DNA of 64,000 nt, taken from the NCBI GenBank assembly GCA_016806645.1, contig JACSYO010002136.1:1451881-1515880 (forward strand), given 5' to 3'. Every line of letters starts with the position of its first letter. Positions within the stretch are counted from its first letter, which is position 1. Below the pieces are notes generated by a model. The model worked only from the letters and a program-made list of their open reading frames with translations, was not told where the DNA came from and ran no database searches. A program made the translations under genes and the position numbers. Below are positions 25,250 to 37,715 of the stretch, piece by piece. The stretch is from Ophiodon elongatus (taxonomy: Eukaryota; Chordata; Actinopteri; Perciformes; Hexagrammidae).

Positions 25250-28200
25250 CTGCTGGGTTTGCTCGTTGATTATCGACGCCCTGTCTGCAGGAAACACCCT
25301 TTCTGTGACGCACTTGACAGCCTCCTCCCCCCTCTGCTCTGCTCCGCCTGCACCATGCATGCTGACAGGGTTTTCCCTCAAAGCATCATCACGATCAAAT
25401 GATCTGCTGATCTAATGCCGCAGCAATGTGAGAGATGAGCGTTTAGTGATCTATTATTTGGTAATTCGTGTCGTAAGTAAAAAAAAAATGACAGCGATCC
25501 GATTACAGCTGTCGAAACACGACCTGCGTGTAAGATGCATTTCTTTATTTGCTCAGGTAATGTTTGCGGTAATTAAAGGCCTTGCTGAAAGGCACTTCAA
25601 CAGAAGCCACAAGTTACTTTGACCCAGCAAGATTATCTAGAAAACTAAATGTTCCAGTCACAAACCAAGTTTACTAACCTCTAGGTCAGTGTTTCACAGC
25701 CGTCTTAGCTTAAAACACACCTTTGTCTACTTGCCACCAGTTGTACCTCTACCAGTTGTGACCATGAATTTCTTTCATGTTTTATTTGAATAATTTATAG
25801 AGATCTGGACAGGTAAAATTAACCAAAAGGGCCAGTCACAAGTCAAAGCATTTTCTGCATTCACATTTCCTGTCCTATTTGTTGCATCAATTTAGGCCTA
25901 AATGTCTTTACATTTTTTATTTTTTTTTATTTCTCCTCTGTTTTGTAAAACCCTCAACATTATTCCTTTTTTAATGCTGATTATTAATCATTGTCACAGA
26001 CTTAACATAGTATGAATGGCACAGGGAAACATAGGCTAACTACAAACAAAATCAGTGTCAGTACTTTAATACATTTATATTTAATCAAATGAATTTAAAT
26101 ATGCCATGTAAATGAGGAAATGTTGGTAAATTCTTCAGCTAAGGCTATTTAAGGGTGCAAAGTAGATGGAAGCCAAGGAAGAGCTTCCTCTTAAAAAGAC
26201 ACATGAGATATGCTGAAAACATGATCTGTAAAGTTTTGTAATTAGAATTGCATGGTAAAGAGACCCCCTGTAATACCAAAAGCTCACTCACTTTTAACTT
26301 GAACAGAGCAGAAAAAAACAAGCTTTCTTATGCTGCGTTCAAATGGGACTCGTGAGCTTGTGGTTACGAATTGGAAAGTTGTGTTCCCGATATGCTTGGC
26401 GTTCAAGTCGTGAGAGCACCGCTGCATGGCAAAGGCAGCATGACGCTACTGTCGCATAGTACTGTTAGCGTCTAGAGGCCAAGGCTAATGATTTAGCAGC
26501 AGGTTGCGTTATTCAGGAAATGCAAAGGCATAATAGAGGAACAAGGTGAGGCTTTTGGAAATATCAACTATTTTCCTCAGACTTATAGAAACTCCAGACT
26601 AAAATTACTAAATATTAACCATCCATCAAAAAAATGTACTTCCATGGCCTCCACCATTTGGCTTTGTAGGGCAGTATAGTCTCCATGCACACCAACATCA
26701 GTGTTTAAAAAAACACCTGTAGGCCCATTATGCCCAATAAGAAATACTGCCAAATATACACAATAACACAAATGCATGTGTTTTTCTAGCTTCACTGTTA
26801 TGTTCATAATTTAAGAAAAGACTCATGTGTGTTCACAGTATCTGATACAGAAAACAGAAAACTTCAAGAAAACCATCATCTATTTCATCAAAATCCAGGA
26901 GCCGTTTGCCATCCGCAGACTATTTAAACTACGATAGCAGGCAATTAAACCTTTAAAATGTTGCTTGCTGATCACACATTTTAATAGTTCCTTATCATTT
27001 TTAGTAAATGGTCTTGTTTAAAGTAGGTTGGCTTACCTTTGAGTTGTTTGTTTATTCAGCCAACGGAAAATGAAAGGCTATAACCCCATGGACAATCATT
27101 CATTCAATTCGCTCATGATTGTGCAGGGGTTTATGAAAAGGCTCTGATAACCCGTGATGCCCTTTAAGCTTTCCATTTACGTTTTCAGATACCTCGCTGC
27201 CCCCTCTTTCCACTCTGCCTCCTTTTCTGTGGTGCAGAGTGCTTTTTTATTTGTTTTTGGTGCAGATACAGAGACATTCCTCTGGTCCGAACAGAACATA
27301 ATGTCAGCTTTTTATGCCTAAAACTGTTTGCAATGCTCCATCTGAAGGATACAAAAATACTTACAGTGAGACTTGAGTAAAATAATGCACATATATTAGA
27401 TTGCTTTGTTTAGCTGCTGTCAGATGCATTCAGTGTCCTCCGGTTTATGTAACCCTTCATACGGGAGTGGAGTCTTTCTATCCGATCCTATCCTGCATGC
27501 AGTCTAACATATGTTTAAATTCACAAAATATCCTCTAATGAAGGACCTGAGACAATAGCAGACATGAGTCTTTGAGTGGTGAGAGGATTTTGCCAGTGTG
27601 TAATTTGCCCGTGAACAAGACAGGTGAAAACAGCAATTTCCTCTTTTAAAACGACCCAAATATGTCATCATTTATAAAAATCCCTAACAAATCATACATG
27701 TGCACACAGCATGTTAGTGCACCTGTAAAATGTTAACGAGAGAGTAAAGTTCATTTCATGATTGATCTGTGTGGGTTTTTAGTGATGCAGCAATAAAACA
27801 CAGAGCGGCGGACAAACACTCTTACGCACATCGTCTTCCCCAAACACATGTGTGCGTATTTATTTCACATAGTTGTCCACAACACACAGCAGGAAGTTGA
27901 CAGTGTTTCACAAACCTCTGAGAGGTCTGGGTCGTGGGCATACTGTTGATTTGGTCTCGGCAGAAGACCACTTCAAATCCTGTGATGTCAACATGACCCT
28001 GTTTCCCCGGCAACAGCATCCGCTCTGGTTGTCGGGCAGCTGGGCAGAGGCGTCTCCAGCTGAGAGGCCTGCCAGGTGCCGATGTCAGACATCTGCGTCA
28101 TCCGACTATAAATAAACCCTCCATGTGGCAGCTGTGCATCCTGGGAGCAGAACCAGCATTTACCTGAATGTGAAACACTTGGGAACGAGAGGACAGTGAC

Positions 28201-29436
28201 AGGAGATAAATGTCAGGCCACTTGACATTCTCAGGTTCCCTCACAGCCTCAGAGGGAGGTCAGACGGATGTGAAGTCCATTCATTCATGCAGTGGAACAA
28301 AAGCAATTAACGCAAATTAGGCCAAATTAAAAAAAAAGAACATGTATTCACTGCTTTGGGTTCAATTCGCCTCTTGTGAGTTCATGATAATTCCACTGGA
28401 TCCTCTGTTTATCCCTGAGTTGACATCCTGCTGGAGCCATGACAACTGAGACTGTGAGTCTAGTAGGCGCGGTGAGATAGCCAGTATTTAAACACACCTT
28501 TAACAAATGGTGCATTAGACAGGCGTATATTCCAGTCCTACGCATGTAAACATTATGAAACAATTTGATAGGCTTGAGTAAATGATATCAATGACAATCA
28601 CCCTCTGTTTTTTGTGCTCACAGGCAGATGAAAGAAAGCAGACAGTAATTTGTTTTGTTGTCATATATCTTTCTCTGTCTTTGCCTCGCGGGGCAGCGAC
28701 AGGAAGAGGAACAGCGCAGAGCAACAGGCTTTTCTCTCGAGTGTGAGGACACGATTGGACGTCACAGCGTGTTGTAAAAGCCTGGCTGGGAATCGATGAT
28801 GCCAAACAACAAGCAGCCAAGTGTTACGATGACCAATCGTGTGAAGACAGATACCGCTCCGTCTGTCGCACAGGATGAGTTGTGAAGCTCTTTTCTTACT
28901 AGTCTGTCAGGGCCCACGACAATCTCAGTGAATTATTTCCCCAAGAAGACTTCCCTCATCTGTCACGGACGACATGTTATACTAGAAGACAAGCCTTTGC
29001 TATTATTAGAGCGGGCATCATGGGTGACTGTGGACAGTATTGCCATAGCTAAAATAGTGATGCAGCTGCTGCGAATACACAGCATGGCTATCATTACACT
29101 GCATGTTTAATTTTACTTTGTACATCAATAAAAAGTTTGATTCTCTCAGAGTACGTTGTCAGGCTCAGTCTGCCATGGCTGCAGATAACCTGTCTACATT
29201 CAGTCAGGTTGAGTTGACCAGTGAGGCCGGGCCCCCGGGGGCCCTAAACCTGCGGTCGACAGAGTGTGTGATAAGAGAGGTTGAGTTTACTTCTTTAGAT
29301 TGCTCCGGGTGACAAATCTATGGGACAGTGGAGCGAGGTTACGCAAGCAGCCACGCTTCTGACGTCAGACTCTCTCCGCTGCCTGCTTGATTGATTACAG
29401 TAGTGCTTGGCAGAGCCGACCGGTGTGTTGCTGGAA

Positions 29437-29439
<3 letters not shown>

Positions 29440-29482
<43 letters not shown>
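29440..29482. repeat. (CA)n microsatellite
   Basis: About 21 CA units in intergenic DNA. Confidence 0.95.
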
Positions 29483-29484
<2 letters not shown>

Positions 29485-32400
29485 AAAATACACTAAAGAT
29501 TGAAGTGGCATTATACATCAGCTCCCAGGTCTGTCCACACCTGCACGCTGAAATGGAAAAATACTCAGTAGAGAAAAAGCAATCACAAATTGACGTTGAT
29601 CTGTTGTTTTGCCACTAGTTAAGACTGGTTCAGGTAATACACGCGATCCGATGAATCATTTGGGAGCTGGTTTCATATTATAGGATGAGTTTCGTTTTCT
29701 CAACTTTTTATTGATTCCCCAGCACTGAGAGCTGAGGCAATATGTTCTATCCTTTCTTAGTGCCGATCCATAGTGAAGCCACAGTTTCTTTGGGAAAGAG
29801 AGGTTATTGCAGTTGAAACACTCTAAAGCTCAACGGTCAAATATAGTGTTCGGCTTTGTGTTAGGTAAGGCTCAGCTCACTTTACTCTCTTTAAGGGTGG
29901 AAAGGGGGGATCGGAGGGGGGGGGGGGGTAGTGTGTTATGTCAAATACATTATCGAAAGAGTCAAATAGCAGCTGTTGTTTAGGAACGTGGATCTATATA
30001 AAGGTACACAACTAGGAAAGATAAGAAATTCCTTTAGAGGGGGATATTTCCCCAATAAATTCTCAACTTACATGATAACTGAGAACTGGAGGGGTCATGC
30101 ATACATTTTCTTCTGCAGCCATGCTGAATATATTTTTTTCCCCTCTTTTCCTCAAACTCTCAGCTAATTACATGAATATGTCACATGTGACTTACTACTG
30201 CTTATAGAAGAGCATGTGTAGAAGGAAGGTATGGCCCTGGTAATAAAACACCCTCACCTCGTTCTGTATATCTGGGACATCCTAACTTGGACTAGAACGT
30301 CCTTCCTTCACTGAAGTTTAAATCATGTTGTGCAACTGCACCACACCCACTCCATTTAGGGTCCCTATTGCATACTATAATGTCAAATACTACACACGAA
30401 AAATAAATAAACCCCGGTTTTATTCACTTCTCAGCTTTTTTTGTTGGTGGAGGTTCTCAATCTGGTTTGATTCTCCCCTGATCGAATACTATCCACTCCA
30501 CTACAGGGACGTAGGAACAAGTTGACAGCTGCATGCAATGTGCAGATACCGCTGAGTACACAAAATGTGACCATAAAAGCTTATAAAACAAACATGTTCT
30601 GTAATTTTCTCAACACATGTGCCTGGGGTGGACACTGCATACTAAAAGACACCAGAGAAGAGAACTGGCTCTTCGCTCTCTCCGGAGCATTTACCAGAAG
30701 TGAGAGGGAACCCCTATTTAGCAGCGAGCTCTGATTTCATTCCCAGAAATCCTGCTGCTCAACCCCCCAATCCAGTAGCTGAGAGAATAACTCAGCCCGA
30801 GGGCCGATAGAGAGCGCAACGCGTTGGGGAGCAATTGTGTTGATTCACTGGATACCTTCGGGGTCGAGCGGAGCCGTAAAATGAAGCAGTTCCCTCCGAG
30901 ACGATTGCCGTTAAGGTCATGATGATATCAGCGCAGCAGGACTTGCGTAACTGATTCTGCTCTGGAAACAGCAGAGTCAGTAATACAAATGTGTGAGCAG
31001 CACGTTTCTCAGATCAACATCCACATTTCTTTCAAAAGTTTCAGTCAAAAGCGTATCCCATCATGCAGTGGGCCTGGATGTTCCAAGAGCAACAACAAAC
31101 AAAACGCTTTTTGATATCAAATAAACAAACCACACTAATTAGATCAACATATGTATGATCAGACATTTCCAAATTTACGACAGGTGTTTGTGAACGTTGA
31201 TTAAAAACAAACGTGGCTCTTATGCCACAGCTTTGACCGATTCACACAAGGTTTTCAGGTGAAGGGGTGAGATTTATGTAGAGCTGTAACAGAGAGCAGG
31301 CAGGAGGCAGGCATGTTGCACACATGGCCGAAAGCTGCTCGGGGTTGCATACTGTAGAGCTGTTGGCAGCAACAGGGGGCCACTTGACATCCAGCCCACA
31401 GTCTCAAACATTTTACCGTACATTTACAAACCTTGTGTTTTACGATAAAACATTTGTTGGCTTTCTCCTCTTTACTTAATTGCTTTTAGAGTAACATAAG
31501 CAAAAAGAGGCATTTGACCTGTTCTTTCCTCGTAAAACTGCACTGGGAAATATGTTTGGTCATGTCCCTTCAGTGACTCAGTACCACAATCTATCTCTCC
31601 GTCACCTTGCACCACCTCTTTTACCATCTCACTTTATTGGTGCCGCTTCATAAACTTGTGCCGTGACCAAGTCCGACATGAGGTTCAGTGGCCTTTATAC
31701 TGCAGGTTATTGCACAACCATCATCTGTACATAACAACATTCCTACAATGTTTGTATTTATACATTATGGCTGCCTAAAGATCCACACAGTAATGATTTT
31801 TGGAAGAAGATGGAAGAAGTTTGATGGAAGAAGTTTGATGGAAGAAGTATTCTGATCTTTTACTTACAGGAATATTTCACCAACAAAATGCCTATTTGTA
31901 TATAAATTACGTACTCACCGCGGTATTTATTCTCACCTTTCAATGAGTCTGGTATTAATTGTTCTTTTCCTTTACAACTCTCTGATAGAGCACACATCTA
32001 CATTATTAAAATGATAAACTTGTGCTTACTATGATTACCAGAAACTGCCATGATGTGAGTGAGAGATAGATGCTCACTGGTTATTGTTGACATGGTTCAT
32101 GTTACAGAGAAATGTGCATCCACATTGATGCACTAATGTCTGTTGCAGAAGTCAACACATTTTTATTTCATGTGCTGCACAGCAGAGTGATTGAGGCCTT
32201 ATCAAACATTCTGCATGATAATGGCCGCTGTGATAAGGTCTGACCCTGTGGTATCCTGGTACACTAATTCAGCTCCATGGCACATATTCAGGTTTCCATG
32301 GGGAGCTCTTTCCACTACACCACGCACAGCCGATGTTTTTCCACTGCAAGACCCGGGGATATCTCACATCTTCTTACTTATTCACTTATCTAATCTGCAC

Positions 32401-34438
32401 GTAAAAAAAAAAGTATAAATCAAATACAAAATGTTGCAGATATGGTATCTTGGAATAGAGGAAATAGTTTCTCTGATAATTTGGGAGATATGAGCTCATA
32501 ATCAAGACCTACAGCTAAAGATCAAGACTTTTATGTAAAACAGTAATAGTTGCATGAAATTAGCTCACTGACCGCCACAGCCTAAGATAACCTGAGTTCT
32601 ACGGTCAGATCTGTAACCCGACACTAACTCTTCTCTAATCTTTCAACAACCTGGATCAGTACTCGAGCCAACCAACGAACAACACTGAGCTGATCGATCA
32701 TGATCTTTATGTGCTAAAAGGCTTTTTCACGGCTTTTTAGGTGTTCACACATACACTGCCCCAAACCACCCTTGTTACGCTCAGAGACTTCCCTTGGAAA
32801 GCGGTCAACAAACACGGTGAAGTGCTGAACAAACTCCACACACAGGTGTGCTCCCGTCGCCATGGATATCCTGTGAAGAAACCTTTATCGTGTTTAGCGT
32901 CAGCCAGTGTGCGTGAGTTGCAAACCGTGGATCTGCTCTGACCCTTGGTAGGAGGTCAAACGCATAGTTTTGTTGCATACATCCACTCGGAAAACACAAG
33001 AACGCAAGAAGGCAGGCTATTTAATTGTGTTACACTTCAACGCCCGGGATGGAGAAATGTTAACCACAGCGTGCAAGTTGCCCACAGGATCCACTTGTTT
33101 CATGTTTCACTGGCAGTGGCAACAAACTGTGTGTGCCGGCAGCTGCAGCCTCCTGGCAGCTGGTTGGTTCTGCCCAGTACAGGGTTGATTATATCAAGCT
33201 TCACTGCCCGGCACAGAGACACGCACTTTCTGCTCTCCAAATCACAGCATCAAGTGATGTTGACAGCAGCCCCGACTGTGAGTCACCTGTTTTGCTCACA
33301 GAGGTGCTGCACTTCTGCTCTGGTCGGAACCAGCGAACGATGAGGAAAAGACTTGTGAGAGCGTGACACACCACTGCACATGACAGCGGGGCCAAACGTG
33401 GCTCCCTGAAGAGGAACGAGCACACAATGAATCACGGAGCGGATGACATGCCGGGGGTAAATTGGCAGTGGATTATTTCTTGGAAGAGTTGGAATTTGTT
33501 AGTTTTAAGTGAAAAGACGTGGCTTTCCCGGCTGGTCGATAAGTGTGTGTTGCTCATGTGTTTAAAAGAAGAAAAGAAAAAAGAGAAGGAACCAGCCAAG
33601 TAAAAGTGTCACATTAGACAATGAAGTCTGAGCTAAGTCTATAATGACCACTTGTCTCATGAAAAGGGGAGAAGGTTAGGCCTCATACATGCGATCCCCT
33701 TCTATTAAGTAAAATAAATTCACCTTTTTGATAAAAGAAAATACATCCTCTTATCTAACAGCAAAGCAGGCCACTCATTCTCTGTGACTGGGTGGCCATC
33801 TCTGTCTCTGTGCCACACCAGTTGGGGTTGAAGAGCACGACACACTCCAGCGAGCGAATAATCACCTGCAGCCAGCGAGAACTCCACGTCCACAATGCTG
33901 ACAGATGAACCGAAAACACACCGATGAACTACATGTACATTTGCTGTTGTTGTTAACTTAGACTCATCGTCAGATTGCTCTTGTGCAAACAATTTGCTGG
34001 CCTTCTAGGCGATGGAAGGCTGTGGTCGAAATGCAACACAGCTGCTGAGGCAGCGATGCTTCTGCCTCCTGCGAGACACCGAGCCAAAAGTCTGACCATC
34101 TGTTTTATGTTAGCTTAAGATATACAGGTATACTGACTCGCCTCAGCGAGGCGTCTTTTGAAGTCAAATGATGTAATAGATCCCTAAAAAGCTGAAGGAA
34201 TAAATGAAGGGTACCATAATTCATGACAACGGTGTTGTTCTGTTATGCAACCATGACAGTCAGAGTCCTCACACATCTTTTTCTTCCTGTATTTCCTATT
34301 TTTCTCCTCTGGCAACCCCTTCTAAAAACAGTGGACATTTTAGAAAGATTATTTTTTTTAAGTATTATAAAGCTTATAAAAACATTAGAAGGTGCACTGA
34401 AATTGCCTCCAACTAAATACAACTATTATTTTTAATAG

Positions 34439-34453
34439 TATATATATATATAT

Positions 34454-34512
<59 letters not shown>

Positions 34513-34545
34513 CATATATACATATATATATATATACATATATAC

Positions 34546-34632
<87 letters not shown>

Positions 34633-34667
34633 CATACATACATATATATACATACATACACACACAC

Positions 34668-34711
<44 letters not shown>

Positions 34712-34712
34712 C

Positions 34713-34757
<45 letters not shown>

Positions 34758-34780
34758 CACACACACACACATACACATAC
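34439..34780. repeat. (TA)n/(TATACA)n AT-rich satellite
   Basis: About 340 bp of TA dinucleotides with interspersed TACA and CACA units. Its left end is about 1.2 kb from the predicted end of the long zdhhc18 transcript. Apparent Tyr/Ile peptides in it are artefacts of the stop-free unit. Confidence 0.95.
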
Positions 34781-35683
34781 TGTAGATAATAACCCACAAT
34801 TGTGCATTTAAAGCGTCCTCTTTGAATGGTGAATAAAGTCAGCAGACAGCAGCTGCCACATGCAGACACCCCGTCCCCCTAAAAAAAGGTGATTCTGGAG
34901 GACCTTAAAGCAACATTCTCACTTTTCTGCACCCAGAAGTGACAGTTGAGTGAAGTCAGACTCCAAACTCAGCTGCCACGGTGCATCCGTTGTGATCACT
35001 GGCCTTTAGGCTCTTTTTCTCCAGTTTCCAATTTCAATAATTACAGGCAAACCGGCTTCTTAAAAAAAAATAAAAGTATAACCCTGGGCACAGAATAAAC
35101 ATCAGGTCGCCAGCAGTGCCAAGGAAACAATTCACCACACTGCGATGTCATTCTACTTTGCATGGCAACTTAAAAAGGGGAAAAAAAAAAAAACTCTGAG
35201 TCACAGTCCAAAAGACTTAATTGTATTAGGTGGGAGAGCATCGGATCTGTTTTTGCCTTTTGGTGAATACTATTATACTGCACATGACCTGTACATTGAA
35301 CTAGCAGAGTTGTGTCACCCTGTCACCTAATTGTGACCCTATCAAGGACAAGTTCAGGCATGTATTCCCAACCTCTGCTCCATGTCTGTCTGTCCACACT
35401 GCAGGCCCTTTTCCTGGCTGGATCTCTGCCTGTCTGAACACATCTCTTCCGTGAAGGCGCTGTCAGAAAGGATGAAGCCAAACATCACTGATTGTACGAC
35501 ATTATAGTTTGACATAGGTCTGTTTGAAGTTATTGTGGTTTAAAGTAAAGTGAACACAGGGGGTTTTCTATGCAATTAGTAAGTCTCTGCATGATAAGTC
35601 TGTATAAGCCTGGTCGAAATTTTATTTAAAAAAAAAATAAACCATCAGAATAAAATGCCAAAATCAACAAAAGGTGATATTTT

Positions 35684-37267
35684 TTTATTGACCATGTGTT
35701 ACAGTTCCACTGTTACATCCTACAAAATACAAACAAACAAGTTTGTTCATACAAGCACTGCTTGTTAAAGTCAAACGTCTACACAACCTACGGGTCTTGA
35801 TGCAGACTGATAAATGAACGACCCACTGACTATGGCAACATGGTTCCTCACAAACTCACAACCTATGTACAGCTTCAACGCTCAATTACAAAAATAATAC
35901 ATCAAAAGGCCTTTCGGCTAATGGTTGTCATGTTACTCAACTGTCCTCTGACTGGGCTGCAATCTGTATTCACATGCTGCCCCCTAGTGGCACAAACGTA
36001 CTGCTGCCATTTACTATTAATGTACTCCAACACGGACGAGAGGGCCAAGTTTCATACAGTGAGAAGACAGAAGAAGCTCACAGCCAGGAACGTGAGCGTG
36101 TAAAGAGACCTCATCAACATTCCTAACACATCCCTCTGCTTGAAACAGTCCATACGTCGAGTCTGTGCTGTAACCGCCAACACACTCGTAACAGGCAACG
36201 TACGGCCAAGGAAAAAAAACAAAAACAGATGCTCACTGAAAGCATCCCAGTAAAGCACATCAATAGGAAACTGTGTCAGAGATAAATACTGCAATCCAAG
36301 CCCTGGTGGATAGCAGCTAATTAGATTTTGATCTAAATACTAAAAATTAGATAAAGCAAGAAAAATATGAAAATTATAAAATATGTAGAGAAACTATTTC
36401 ATCACTAGTACTCAGTCATATGTGGAAAATATCTGGACAAAGTCCCTCACTTTCACCTGTTTTAAGTATCCTCTTTCAATGATATATTTTAAAGTGAAAC
36501 ACCTCACAAGAAGAAAATATATTGACAATATAGCTTCAGAGCATCTGATATACACAACATGCAGAACGGACTACAAAATACAGCAAGACCTTGAAATGCA
36601 AAACATAAAAAGAAATGTAGTAAAAAAAGCTGCACCTTGCGCTCCCTCTTCACACTCTGATCGCTCATTTAATCTGAATACCGTCAAGCTGGTTCCACCA
36701 GATGACTTAGGATGATGTCGGTCAATATGACAAGAAATGATGGGACATGATGTAAGGCCAACTTTGGAGTTGATAATCCTGAAATGGCTCACTATTCAGT
36801 GCATTGCCAGTTCAGTAAATCTAAACTTGTGTTTCTGTCCCTCTAGCATCCACACGTATATGTAAGTAGTCCAGGATTTAAAGATCCGTTTGCATAATAT
36901 ATTAGCAAGAACTTAAACACTGTGGCTGTGACGTATGGCTTGAAGTTCAGTGGAAGGTGTGGAGGCATGTTCTGGGTCTTAATAAAAAGGTGTTAAAAAA
37001 ATATCTCTATATTGTGCTTCCAAGTATTACTAAGATTTACCTTCATCCTGAAGGACACGTGTAGCATTGTAGGACATTGTTGGTAAAACTCCTACAGAAC
37101 ATAAAAACCCTCCAAGTAATGCTGAACCAATTCCTCAGAATGACACCTTGAGACACCAAACGGCAACACACAGCCTTGACCACCACGATGCAAAAGCCCA
37201 GAAAAACAAACACCGCCAGAGCGGCGTCAAGCGACTCCTTATGTTTCCTGATGGTTACTGAGCGTGC
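35684..37267 (-). other. zdhhc18: Probable 3' UTR of the long zdhhc18 transcript
   Basis: AT-rich DNA follows the stop codon of the last zdhhc18 exon. The first strong AATAAA-type signal I noticed in the transcript direction is TTTATT (+ strand) at 35,684-35,689, giving a 3' UTR of about 1.6 kb. No other exon is recognisable here. The end point is inferred only from the hexamer. Confidence 0.5.
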
Positions 37268-37681
37268 TCAGGGTATCGGGATGAAGCCAATGTCGGGCGC
37301 GTTGCCCAGAATCAATGTAGTGTGGCTGAGCGACGGGGAGGGGGAAGCCAGGCGGAAGGCCGGGTTGCTGGAGTGAAGAGAGTCTCTCTTCTTGCTGCTT
37401 CTGCTGAACGGGGGGCAAGGAGCGGCCGCAGGCTGGCGGGCCTGCTGCCGCGAGCAGTCGGCAGAGGGTAAGCATTCCGCGGGAGGCGTCGCCCTGCTGG
37501 ACACCTCTACGCCCAGAGGGGTGGTCTTCGGAGTTCCAGGGGGGCACAGGCCACTAGAGTCCAATGAGTGAACCATCCTCTCCAGCACATCCTTAGTGCT
37601 CCGAGTGCACTGCGTGGAGAGAATATAGAGAAGTCAATGAGAACCAGGGGAAACGGGTCCACATCAGTGTGTGTAGGTGTG

Positions 37682-37715
<34 letters not shown>

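Larger units (their letters stand above)
24917..35683. other. Noncoding interval between tent5b and the zdhhc18 3' end
   Basis: The first few hundred bases hold the tent5b 5' UTR and promoter, including a poly-A run at 24,938-24,961 just upstream of the start codon. Beyond about 25.5 kb I see no recognisable exon, RNA gene or full mobile element in about 10 kb. There are only AT-rich DNA, a CA microsatellite (29,440-29,482), a G run near 29,915-29,928, a small tandem of a 14-bp ATGGAAGAAGTTTG-like unit near 31,810-31,850, and a large TA/TACA satellite at 34,439-34,780. The human neighbours of TENT5B (for example TRNP1) were looked for and not seen. Confidence 0.65.

Noticed and set aside
32945..33343. 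Plus-strand open frame of 132 codons with overlapping frames
   Set aside because: Several frames on both strands are open across the same stretch, with no domain or family resemblance; treated as chance.
34385..34807. Tyr/Ile open frame in the TA satellite
   Set aside because: Pure repeat translation.
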